Shown piece after piece: positions 47,029 through 57,345 of a stretch of 64,000 nucleotides of DNA; positions within the stretch are counted from its first letter, which is position 1; each line of letters starts with the position of its first letter. The stretch comes from Dugong dugon (taxonomy: Eukaryota; Chordata; Mammalia; Sirenia; Dugongidae): positions 135,688,736 through 135,752,735 of the forward strand of contig CM057463.1 of the NCBI GenBank assembly GCA_030035585.1. The letters run 5' to 3'. Under the pieces are notes generated by a model. It saw only the letters and a list, made by a program, of their open reading frames with translations. It was not told the origin of the DNA and searched no databases. The position numbers and the translations under genes are program-made.

Positions 47029-48404
47029 AGTACATGAGCACTAGAATGACTTTGGGGTTGGTGGATAGGAGTAATAGGGGAATGAGGTATAGGGCTATGT
47101 AGGCATTTTCTCAGGTAAAGGAAGGTTTAATAGCTTTGGCATGTTGTGAGGATTTTCCTCGTTGAGTTGTAATGAGTATGTATAAAGTGTATATGGAAGT
47201 AATCAGCATATTGAACCCTATGAGAAGAATAGTGAAGTTCGATCTTGAGAATGATGGTAGAATAAAAAATAATTCTCCAGTTAGGTTGATTGTGGGGGGT
47301 AGTGCTAGATTTGTAAGAAAAGCTAATCGTCATCATATTGCTATTAGGGGTAGGAGAGTTTGTAGGCCTTGAGCTAGAATTATGGTTCGGCTATGCATTC
47401 GTTTGTAGTTTGAGTTGGCCAGGCAAAAGAGTAGGGATGAGGTTAAACCATGGGCGATTATTAGGGCAGTTGCTCCTATAAAGCTTCTGGGGTTTGAATT
47501 AGAATGGCAATGATTACTAGGGCTATATGGCTGACAAATGAATAGGCGATGAGGGATTTTAGGTCTGTTTGTCGTAGACAAATTGAGCTAGTTATAACTA
47601 TTCCTCATAGTGAGAGTATCAGGAAAGGGTTGGCTATAAATTTGTCAATGGATCGAGAAGAATTGTGATTTGTAGTATGCCGTAGCCTCCTAGTTTTAGG
47701 ATAATAGCAGCTAGGACTATAGAGCCTGCAATGAGGGCTTTTACGTGGGCTTTAGGATGTCAGAGATGTAGGCCATATAATGGTATATTTACTATAAATG
47801 CTATTATGCATGCTAATCAGAGCAGATTTGTTGATCAGGAATCTGGTAAGTGTTGGACTCAATAGGAGGCAATGAGTAAGTTCAGCGATCCTAAAATGTT
47901 TTGTTTGAAGATTAGGGTTACTAGAAGGGGGATGGAGATGAGTAAAGCATAGAATAGAAAGCAGAGTCCTGCATTCAATCGTTCTGATTGGTTTCCTCAT
48001 CGAGTGATGATAATTATTGTGGGAATTAGTGTAGCCTCGAATAGAACGTAGAATAGGATTAGTTCAGTAGCGGTGAATGTTATGATTAGGAATAGTTGGA
48101 GGGAAACAAGTACAGTAATATAAGATTTCTTTCAGGTTTCTGATTCTTGGTAGAGGTGATATTGACTAGCTATTAGTATCAGTGGTAGAAGTCAGGTGGA
48201 GAGAATTAGCAGGGGGGCTGATAAGGAGTCTGAGAAGAATAATAGGGAGAAGTTTAGGTTGGGTTAGAGAGGTTGATTGAGGAAAGTAAGGCTAATTAGG
48301 CTAATGATGAAACCATGTATGGTGGTGTTAATTCATAATATGCTGTTGTTGGAGAGTCAAGTGAGGGGGACGAGCATGGCTGTTGGTAGGATAATTTTTA
48401 ACAT
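47029..48404 (-). pseudogene. MT-ND4: Numt ND4 copy
   Basis: Complex I subunit 4 copy, 1,376 bp against the usual 1,378. It starts ATGTTAAAAATTATCC ([16 protein letters not shown] in mitochondrial code), overlaps ND4L by 7 bases, and keeps recognisable blocks such as [17 protein letters not shown] and [18 protein letters not shown]. Two single-base deletions account for the length: one near 47,640 in DPLTKFMANP and one near 47,488 in IQTP(W)SFMGA, where the T of a TGA Trp codon is lost. Other open frames overlapping it (for example 47,752-48,000) are in the wrong frame. Confidence 0.95.
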
Positions 48405-48694
48405 TGGAGTAGGTTCAGGTTTTGCACATAGTCAAGTCCGTATGTATTGGATACTATTACGAGAAGTGCTAGACCTACTGCGGCTTCACATGCTGTGAAA
48501 ACTATAAGGATTATTGGTATTATTGTGGAGACTGTAAAGTGTATGCTGAGGGAAAGAAGGGTGCCTAGGATAAATAGGGACAATATCATCCCTTCTAGGC
48601 ATAGAAGAGATGACATTAAGTGGGAGCGGTATATTAGTAAGCCAATGAGAGAGATGGTGAAAGCTAGTAGGATATTAAGGTAGATGGAAAGCAT
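48398..48694 (-). pseudogene. MT-ND4L: Numt ND4L copy, frame intact
   Basis: Complex I subunit 4L copy of 98 codons, the canonical length, from ATG at 48,694 ([20 protein letters not shown]) to TAA at 48,398, ending [13 protein letters not shown]. It happens to be open in the nuclear code as well, and the conserved CLEGM and AACEAA-like ([14 protein letters not shown]) segments are unchanged. There is no nuclear promoter or targeting sequence, so translation is not expected. Confidence 0.95.
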
Positions 48695-48696
48695 GT

Positions 48697-48763
48697 TTGG
48701 TAATTATGATATGTTCATAATCTAATGGGTCCAAATCATTTATTTTGTTTAAGTTAATTACCA
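48697..48763 (-). tRNA. MT-TR: Numt tRNA-Arg copy, altered anticodon
   Basis: TGGTAATTAACTTAAACAAA to ATAATTACCAA is the arginine tRNA between ND4L and ND3. The anticodon loop reads TTTGGAC where mammals have TTTCGAC, so the TCG anticodon has become TGG. Confidence 0.85.
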
Positions 48764-49113
48764 TATTCAGTTCATTCAAGTCCTTTTTGTATTCATTCAT
48801 AGGCTGGTCCTAGAGCTAGAAGTGTAATAAGTACCAGTGCTATGGAAAGTATGAGATTGAGATTATCAGTTTGGATGGCTCATGGTAAGGGAAGGAGAAG
48901 AGCGATCTCTAGATCAAGTAATAGGAATGTAATGGCTATGAGGAAAAATTTTATAGAAAATGGTAAGCGAGCCAATCCCGTTGAGTCAAAGCCACATTCG
49001 TACGGGCTTGCTTTTTCTGAGTATGTATATAGTTGTGGTAATCAGAATGCGATTAGAATTAGTAATGAGGCTAGTGTGGTGTTGATGGATAAGGTGATTA
49101 TGAGGTTAATTAT
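48764..49113 (-). pseudogene. MT-ND3: Numt ND3 copy, open in mitochondrial code
   Basis: From ATA at 49,113 the minus strand reads MINLMITLSINTTLASLLIL through [20 protein letters not shown] to AYEWMQKGLEWTE, without a break and at full length (about 116 residues), provided TGA is Trp and ATA is Met. In the nuclear code it is closed by several TGA codons. The family motif YECGFDP.GSARLPFS has two changes (P to S and S to L by my reading). Confidence 0.93.
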
Positions 49114-49179
49114 TCTTTTTTGAGTTTTTCCAAAACGTATTAATTGCAAGTCAGTTGTACTAGTTGATACTAAAAGAAT
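49111..49179 (-). tRNA. MT-TG: Numt tRNA-Gly copy, altered anticodon
   Basis: ATTCTTTTAGTATCAACTAG ... AAAAAAGAATA is the glycine tRNA between COX3 and ND3; the acceptor stem pairs. The anticodon loop is ACTTGCAA where ACTTCCAA is normal, so TCC has become TGC. Confidence 0.85.
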
Positions 49180-49932
49180 AGTATCCTCATCAGTAAACAG
49201 ATACATATAGGAATAGTCATACTATGTCTATGAAACGTCAGTATCAGGCGGCTGCTTCAAAGCCGAAATGGTGGCTGGCTGTAAAGTGGAATTTAAGTTG
49301 ACGTAAGAAACAAACAGAAAGGTAGAGCCAATGATTACGTGGAGGCCATGGAAACCTGTTGCTATAAAGAAGGTTGAGCTGTAGACACCGTCCAAAATTG
49401 CAAATGATGCTTCATAGTATTCGGAGGCTTAAAGGAGTGTAAAGTAAACTCCTAGTGAAATGGTGATGAATAGGGCTTGAAGCATCTGCTTACAATTTCC
49501 TTCTATTAGGCTGTGGTGATACCAAGTAACAGTTACTCCTGAGGCTAGGAGGACGGATGTTTTTAAGAGTGGGACTTCTATGGGGTTTAGAGGGTGAATG
49601 CCTGTAGGGGGTCAGCAGCCACCTAGTTCAGGTGTTGGGGCAAGGCTGGAGTGGTAGAATGCTCAGAAATAATAAATAGGATTATGCCATATCATAGGCC
49701 TTTTTTGTACAATTGGTTTGTGGTGGCCTTGAAAGGTTCCCTCTCAGATTACATCACGTCATCATTGGTATATTGTTAAGGTATTGGTTAATAAGCCTAG
49801 GGATACAAGAGTGGCCGAGTGATAATGAAATCATATTACTAGGCCAGAGGTTATGAGTAGGGCTGATAAAGCTCCAGTGAGGGGTCCGGAACTTGGATTA
49901 ACTATATGATAGGCATGTGTTTGGTGTGTTAT
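49180..49932 (-). pseudogene. MT-CO3: Numt COX3 copy
   Basis: Cytochrome c oxidase subunit 3 copy from an ATA (was ATG) at 49,932, reading MTHQTHAYH-like residues (here ACACACCAAACACATGCC), to the tRNA-Gly. It spans about 753 bp against the usual 784, so about 30 bases are lost in one or more deletions, the last third (49,180-49,440) being the least clean. Confidence 0.9.
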
Positions 49933-50605
49933 TAGGTATTGTCATTTAAGTACAGGCTAACTAGCAGTGAAAATACATATGCTTGAATGAATGCCACTGC
50001 AAATTCTAAGATTGTGAGTAGTAATAGAATAATAAAGGTGATTGTAGCTGTTGTAGGACCGATAGCTATTAGGGCTAGAGTGGCTCCTCTGTTGAGGTGT
50101 ATGAGTAGGTGACCCGCTGTAATGTTGGCTGTAAGTCAGATTGCCAAGGCCATTGGTTGAATAAAAAGGCTGATAGTCTCTTTGACTACAAATAATTAGG
50201 ATTAACATGATTGGTGTAACTTGTGGGAGAAAATGGGCTAGTGAGGCCTTGGTTTTGTGCCAGAAGCCTGTGATTACTGATCGACCCATAAGGGGATAGC
50301 TATTCCTAGGTTTATAGATAGCTGGGTGGTAGGGATAAATGAGTGGAGTAGGAGGCCTAGAAGGTTTGTTGAGCCAATGAATAAGATTAGTGTAATTAAT
50401 ACAAGGGATCATGTGCATCCTTTCATGTTGTGAATTAATAGTATTTGTTTAAGGATAAGTTGAATTAATCATTGTTGGATGGAAATCAAATGGTTGTTGA
50501 TAAGTTAGTTTGGAAAAGGAAATAGTATTGCTGGAAATGCAATGTTATCATGGGTAGGCTCATTATTGTGGGAGTAATGAAAGAGGCAAATAGATTTTCA
50601 TTCAT
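49930..50605 (-). pseudogene. MT-ATP6: Numt ATP6 copy
   Basis: ATP synthase subunit a copy, ATG at 50,605 (MNENLFASFITPTIM), ending [11 protein letters not shown] at the COX3 start. It is about 676 bp against 681, so at least one frameshift is present. It keeps the HKTKASLAHFLPQVTP segment. It overlaps ATP8 by 43 bases, as in mtDNA. Confidence 0.92.
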
Positions 50606-50766
50606 TTTGTTACACAAGGGGTTAGGCAGTTAGTTGTGTCTGGTATTTTTGGTGATGGATTTAGTGGGTAAATGGAATTAGATACTTTGACTTGGAACAG
50701 AATGAATAGAGTAATGAATATAGAAAGAATTGTAATGAGTCATGGAGCTGTATCTAGTTGTGGCAT
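50563..50766 (-). pseudogene. MT-ATP8: Numt ATP8 copy, open in mitochondrial code
   Basis: ATG at 50,766 starts MPQLDTAPWLITILSMFITL, the invariant N-terminus of ATP synthase subunit 8. The frame is open for 67 codons to TAA at 50,563, with TGA as Trp at the W of APW and in the KWMKIYLPLS tail. The usual length is 66-68 residues. Confidence 0.93.
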
Positions 50767-50833
50767 TCATTGAGGAGAGATTTGGCTCTCAGACTTTAGC
50801 TTAAAAGATTAATGCTAATTCAGCTTCTCAGTG
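50767..50833 (-). tRNA. MT-TK: Numt tRNA-Lys copy
   Basis: CACTGAGAAGCTGAATTAGC with anticodon TTT in AATCTTTTAAGC, between COX2 and ATP8. Confidence 0.9.
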
Positions 50834-50835
50834 GC

Positions 50836-51508
50836 TTATAATAGAGATGCTGATCAGTCCTCAGAATGTTTAAGTGGGACCAGTTCTAGCACGATGGGTA
50901 TAAAGCTGTGGTTGGATCCACAGATTTCAGAGCATTGGCCATAGAATAGGTCAGGTTGTGTTGATGTTAGTGTTTTCTAATTTATTCTTCCAGGGATTGC
51001 TTCTGTTGTTAGGCCTAGTGATGGGACTGCTCATGAGTGTAATACGTCTTCTGATGAGATTAATATATGAATAGGCATTTCTATAGGTAGGACTACTCGG
51101 TTGTCAACTTCTAGCAATTGCAGTTCTCCGGGTTTGAGGTTGTCAGTGGGGATCATGTAGGAGCTGAAAGTTAGGTCTTCATAATCAGTATATTCACAGC
51201 TTCAGTACCACTGGTGACCCATTGTTTTTACTGTTAGCAATGGTTCATTAATTTCATCTATTATGTAGGGAAGGAAGGGCGATTAGGATGAGGATAATGG
51301 TTGGGAGAATTGTTCAAATTATTTCTACTTCTTGAGCGTCTGTAGTGCTGGTGTGCATTAATTTGGTAGTTAGTATTGATGAAATGATATATAGGACTAG
51401 GGAGCTAATGAGGAATACAATTATTAGGGTATAATCGTGGAAGTGTAGGAGTTCTTCTATAATAGGAGATGTAGCATCTTGGAATCCTAGTTGAAATGGA
51501 CATGCCAT
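50836..51508 (-). pseudogene. MT-CO2: Numt COX2 copy
   Basis: Cytochrome c oxidase subunit 2 copy, ATG at 51,508. The first 64 codons are open even in the nuclear code ([38 protein letters not shown], which contains the transmembrane hairpin start). The total is about 673 bp against 684, so later small deletions break the frame. The stop TAA lies at 50,836. Confidence 0.93.
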
Positions 51509-51509
51509 A

Positions 51510-51577
51510 GAGGTATAAAGGGGTTTAACCTATAAATTAACTTCGACAAAGTTACGTAATTATATTACTAACACCTC
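51510..51577 (-). tRNA. MT-TD: Numt tRNA-Asp copy
   Basis: GAGGTGTTAGTAATATAATT with anticodon GTC in CTTTGTCGAAG; the acceptor GAGGT/ACCTC pairs. Confidence 0.88.
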
Positions 51578-51583
51578 GCTTAT

Positions 51584-51651
51584 TGAGAAAGTCATAGAGG
51601 TTATGAGGTTGGCTTGAAACCAGTTTTGGGGGGTTCGATTCCTTTCTCCTT

Positions 51652-51652
<1 letters not shown>
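51584..51652 (+). tRNA. MT-TS2: Numt tRNA-Ser(UCN) copy
   Basis: Encoded on the opposite strand from its neighbours, as in mtDNA: GAGAAAGTCATAGAGGTTAT, anticodon TGA in GGCTTGAAACC. Confidence 0.9.
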
Positions 51653-53170
<1,518 letters not shown>

Positions 53171-53171
53171 A

Positions 53172-53239
53172 GGTAAAATGGCTGAGTAAAGCATTAGACT
53201 GTAAATCTAAGTACAGGGGTTAAACCCCCTTTTTCCCAG
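53172..53239 (+). tRNA. MT-TY: Numt tRNA-Tyr copy
   Basis: GGTAAAATGGCTGAGTAAAG, anticodon GTA in GACTGTAAATC. Confidence 0.9.
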
Positions 53240-53304
53240 GCTCTGTGGTGTAATTACATGTCGAATTGCAAATTCGAAAAAGCAGATTCAACTCTGTGGG
53301 GCTT
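53239..53304 (+). tRNA. MT-TC: Numt tRNA-Cys copy
   Basis: GGCTCTGTGGTGTAATTACA, anticodon GCA in GAATTGCAAATTC; ends GGGGCTT. Confidence 0.9.
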
Positions 53305-53346
53305 TCTCGCCTTTTTCTTTTTTTCTTTTTTCAATGCAGGAGAAGT
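53301..53346 (+). other. Numt light-strand origin (OL), eroded
   Basis: Sits between the Cys and Asn copies. The left arm GCTTTCTCGCC and T-rich loop are kept, while the right arm, normally GGCGGGAGAAG, is altered to AATGCAGGAGAAG, so the hairpin is weakened. Confidence 0.75.
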
Positions 53347-53418
53347 AGATTGAAGTCAGTTGTTTAGGGCATTTAGCTGTTAACTACAGTTTCGTGGGGT
53401 GAGAACCCACCAATCTAG
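53346..53418 (+). tRNA. MT-TN: Numt tRNA-Asn copy
   Basis: TAGATTGAAGTCAGTTGTTT, anticodon GTT in GCTGTTAACT; the 3' end CAATCTAG pairs with the 5' end. Confidence 0.9.
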
Positions 53419-53487
53419 GAGGATTTAGCTTAATTAAAGCATTTGATTTGCATTTAGCTGATGTAAGATAAAGTCTTGAAATTCTTA
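53419..53487 (+). tRNA. MT-TA: Numt tRNA-Ala copy
   Basis: GAGGATTTAGCTTAATTAAA, anticodon TGC in GATTTGCATT. Confidence 0.88.
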
Positions 53488-53490
53488 TGT

Positions 53491-53557
53491 CAGGGATTAA
53501 GTATAATTTACTTGCTTAGGGCTTTGAAGACTCTTGGTCTTTGCTAACCTAAATCCC
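53491..53557 (-). tRNA. MT-TW: Numt tRNA-Trp copy
   Basis: Opposite strand to the other four of the WANCY cluster; anticodon TCA in AGTCTTCAAAG, the UGA-reading mitochondrial form. Confidence 0.88.
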
Positions 53558-53558
53558 T

Positions 53559-53984
53559 ATTCTAGGATTGAGAGAATAGGGGTGAGTGGGAGGATTAGGT
53601 TGGAGAGAATGATTAGAGATGGGAGGAGGCGTAGGTAATGGAAGTTGATAAATTGTCATTTTATTTTTACGTTGTTTATAGATGGGAAGATGGTTAGTGA
53701 AGAAGAGTAGATTAATCGTATGTAGAAATACAGGTAGAGTAGTGCAAGGATAGCTAAAGAGAGGGGTAGGATGATACTATTATTTTTGGGTAATTCTTGG
53801 ATGATTAGTCATTTAGGCATGAACCCTGAAAGTGGTGGGAGGCCACCTAGTGTTAGTAGGGTAGTTATAAGTAGGACTATTATTATTGGAGTTTAATTTC
53901 AAAGAAGGGGTAGGGATGGTGAGGTGGAGTTGCTATTAATTAGGATAATAAAGATAGTGTTATTAGAATGTAGATGATTAGGTT
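53559..53984 (-). pseudogene. MT-ND2: Numt ND2 copy, 3' part
   Basis: C-terminal part of complex I subunit 2, cut by an L1 at 53,985-54,003. Together with the part at 62,350-62,939 it sums to about 1,035 bp against 1,044. On this side the sequence has clear indels (for example around 53,890) and no long open frame. Confidence 0.88.
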
Positions 53985-54003
53985 AAGAAGTGTGAGGGAT
54001 GGG
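53985..54003. repeat. Target-site duplication, left copy, of the L1 in the numt
   Basis: AAGAAGTGTGAGGGATGGG, identical to 62,331-62,349 beyond the poly(A) tail. The sequence is ND2, proving the L1 landed in the numt. Confidence 0.97.
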
Positions 54004-54311
54004 AAGTTCCGGCAAAACGGCGCTCTAGGCAGAAGCACCACGCCGTCCCTCCACAGCAAAGATCTGAAAAACTAAGCCGAAAAGAGAATACAACAATCCT
54101 GAAACCCTAAAACATCAAATGAAGAGATAACTCAACCAAGCACCAAACGGAGTGAGAAAACTGACAGAGAATTGAGAGCAAGGAGAGATTCATGCAGAGG
54201 TCCCCAACCAGCTAACGCAGCACGGATCCGCCATCTTGGACTCCTATCGGAGACCAGCAAACAGGAGGTACGAGAAAGCAGCCTCACGGAGCATCCAACG
54301 GGAGACAAAAC

Positions 54312-54860
54312 AACCGGTAATTTGCGATATATCCTTTCCCACCCCCCAACCCTCTTTGCCCCGACTCGGCCTCCTCTGCTTCCTGCAGCCACAATCTCTT
54401 GAGAACACCAGCTGCTTGGATTCCACACACACGAATGGGGAGCTCTCTGATTTCCATTTGTTGGCTGCTGGTGTTGCTTTTTTCCGCTTCTTTAGATTTC
54501 TTCCTTGCATCTCGCCATCTCCCCCTCCTTTAACTCGAGTACCTGTCTCCGTGCTCCAGCTTTGCTTCTTCCTGAGGGGCTGCAGAGTGCCAGTAATTTG
54601 TGGTATGTGCTTTCCCACTCTCTACCCTTCTTCACCCACACTCAGCCCCCTCTGCTTCCCGTGGACACAGTCTCTTGTCAAGAAACACTAGCCCACACTA
54701 GCTGGCTCTCTGAGTGCCATTTGTTGGCTGCTAGTGTTGCTTTTTTTCCCTGCTTCTTCTGATTCTTACTTGCCTCTCACCACCTCCCCCTACTTTTGCT
54801 TGAGTACTTGGCTCCGTGCACCATCTTTGCTTCTTCCTGAGGGGCTGCAGAGCTCCATTC
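54312..54860 (+). repeat. Two tandem 5' UTR units (about 276 and 262 bp)
   Basis: Unit 1 starts at about 54,316 (GTAATTTGCGATATATCC) and unit 2 at about 54,593 (GTAATTTGTGGTATGTGC). Each then has a TTTCCCAC block, a CCTCTGCTTCC block, CATTTGTTGGCTGCT(G/A)GTGT and GCTTCTTCCTGAGGGGCTGC. This is a monomer-like arrangement, as known for mouse L1 promoters. The L1 at 39-46 kb lacks the whole block. Confidence 0.85.
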
Positions 54861-55936
54861 AAGTGTGGAGCTTCTTCCCAATCTTGGCTTCTGCGCTGGT
54901 GGGATCCCAGGGCTTTTGTTCATTTATTTATTTTGAATTGTTTGTTTCTTTTCCTTTTCGTGAGTTGTGAGCCCTTTCTGGCAAGGCGGAGCTGTGTGGC
55001 AAGGAGACTCCCCTTCAGCTTCCACAGACATGCAGAGGGATCCCTGAAGGCATTTCTTTTCTTGTTGGGGTTTTTTTTTTTTTCTATTTTTTGGGGGGCC
55101 TTTCTTGTTCTCTTTTTTTTTTAAATTTGTTTTGTTTTCTTTTCCCTGTTTTTCCCTTTTTATCTTTCTTCTTTGCTCAGTTTCTTGTCTATCTGTATCT
55201 TCCTTCTCATTCTGTTCCTTGAATACCTGGCGTTGTATACCTCTATGCCTTCTAGCCAGGCAGTACTGCAAAACCTGAGAGCAACTTCCCCAGACCTCAT
55301 AGCTGCACCGGTGGGAACTCTGGGAACTTTGCAGTTCTTTAACCATTCCAATTTTTATTTATTCATTCTTTTATTTTATTTTCTTCCTCTTCCCCTTTCT
55401 CTTTTTCTCCATTTCATAGTCTCTCAATTCTCCACTCCAAAGGCAAGCTCCCCTAGCATTTTTTTGTTTGTATGTTTTTGGCTCCTGTTACTCTCTCCTG
55501 TCTCCCATATCCATCTTAGCTCCACACATAACAATCTCCCTGCTGCATCATGCCTACCTGCACTGTGCGCTTGACATCACACCACCAAGCAGCACAGGCA
55601 TAGCCTATTGGAATCTGCCCTGCACTGATTACTGACCCACTCTGGTGGCTCTAGTAAGTGCCACAAACAACCCGTCCCAGGAACTCCTCTTCAGCTAGAC
55701 CTGCCCTCCCGTAACATATCTGAGTGACTGACCCTGCCAGTTGGAGAAGGAGACAAAAAGTATTGTGTGCACAGACAAGCAAAAAACAGAACACACATTC
55801 CGCCTGCTCAGACATAGTCAATTTTTTTTAAAAAGGGAGAAAACAAACAAACCTACAGTCAAACTATGAGAAAAATAACTACTGAATGTCCTGAAAACAG
55901 CAGGCAATATCAAAACATTTACAAAAACAGGACAGG

Positions 55937-56927
55937 ATGGTTCCAGTAGGTGTCCAAAATAAAACACCAGATGACTCTCCTGTGGAAGAAAATGCACAAG
56001 AACTACCTGATAGGGAAGTCAAATCTCTAACACTCAGAATTCTCCAAGAACTGAGGCAAAAAGCTGACAAACATGAGGAAAAATTAGACAATTTCATGGA
56101 AAATACAGAAAAAAAATTGGAAGAATTCAGGAAAATAATGCAGGAACAAAATGCCAAAATAAATTCACAACTAGAAATTATACAAAGATAACAAGTAGAA
56201 ATCCAAAAGATAACAAGATTTCAGAAGTGGACAGTGTCATAGAAGGGCTGAGAAGCAGATTTGAAACGGTGGAAGACAGGATCAGTGGAATTGAAGACAA
56301 ACACTTGGATACAACTCTGTTTGAGGAAAAATCCAAAAAAACAACAAAGGAAAATGAAGAGACCCTGAGAGTTATGTGGGATACAATCAAAAGTAAAAAT
56401 TTGTGAGTGATAGGAATTCCAGAACAGGGGGAAAAAACAGAAAACACAGAGAGGATCATTGAGGAACTGCTGATAGAAAACTGCCCTGATACCATGAAAG
56501 ATGAAAAGCTGGCCATCAAAGAAGCTCAACAAACCCCATATAGAAGAGACCCCAAAAGAATATCACCAAGGCATATCATATTCACACACGCCAAAACCAA
56601 AGACAAAGGATCCTGAGAGCAGCTCGTGAAAAACAAGAAGTCACATACAGAGGAGAAACAATAAGACTAAGCTCAGATTATTCAGCAGAAACCATGCAGG
56701 CAAGAAGACAGTGGGATGACATATATAAACTCTTGAAAGAAAAGAATTGTCAGCCAAGAATAATATATCCTGCAAAAGTCTTGTTCAAATTTGATGGTGA
56801 AATTAGGTCATTTCCAGATAAACAGAAATTAAGGGAATATGTAAAAGTCAAACCAAACTTACAAGAATTATTAAACGGAGTTCTTCGATCTGAGGACAAA
56901 CAGCTTCAGCTCACAGGCAGAAGCTAA
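55937..56927 (+). pseudogene. L1 ORF1 copy, broken
   Basis: Open pieces at 55,937-56,191 (MVPVGVQNKTPDDSPVEENA, then the coiled-coil part EIIQR), 56,407-56,616 (MIGIPEQGEKTENTERIIEE) and 56,694-56,927 (MQARRQWDDIYKLLKEKNCQ) cover the RNA-binding protein in order. A stop after EIIQR, one near 56,403, and a shift near 56,600 break it. Confidence 0.9.
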
Positions 56928-57345
56928 GACACAGGATCGTACCAGCCAGATACCAATCTAGGAAATGAACTCTCAAGGACTATCCAAAACCAAAGAAATA
57001 CAACAGGGAATCAGAGCAATTAATCAATAAATGACAACAACATCAAAACAATAAAAGAGGGAATAAATGGCATAGGCATAGAACCTTGTAATGGAGAGGA
57101 AGGCAAAACGATACCAAGTAATGGTAGACTGCTTCAGACTTAGAAAGATAAGAGCAAAATTCATGGTAACCACAAAGAAAGTTAACAAACATACTCATAA
57201 AAAAGAGGAAAAACATAAAGTATCAGCAAAAATAAAACCTACAAAAACAAAAGAAATGAAAAAAAATCCAAAAACAAAACTAACTTAGCACAAGAGAGTA
57301 AGAAGAGTAAAGAAAAGTTCAGCACCATAGAAAAAGCACTACAAA

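Noticed and set aside
47752-48000. 82-codon minus-strand frame [14 protein letters not shown] in the numt
   Set aside because: It is out of frame with ND4; the in-frame mitochondrial reading of the same bases gives [17 protein letters not shown].
54244-55574. Long open frames on both strands in the L1 5' UTR (124-151 codons)
   Set aside because: The region is GC-rich and stop-poor UTR sequence with tandem units; frames on both strands overlap and none resembles a known protein.
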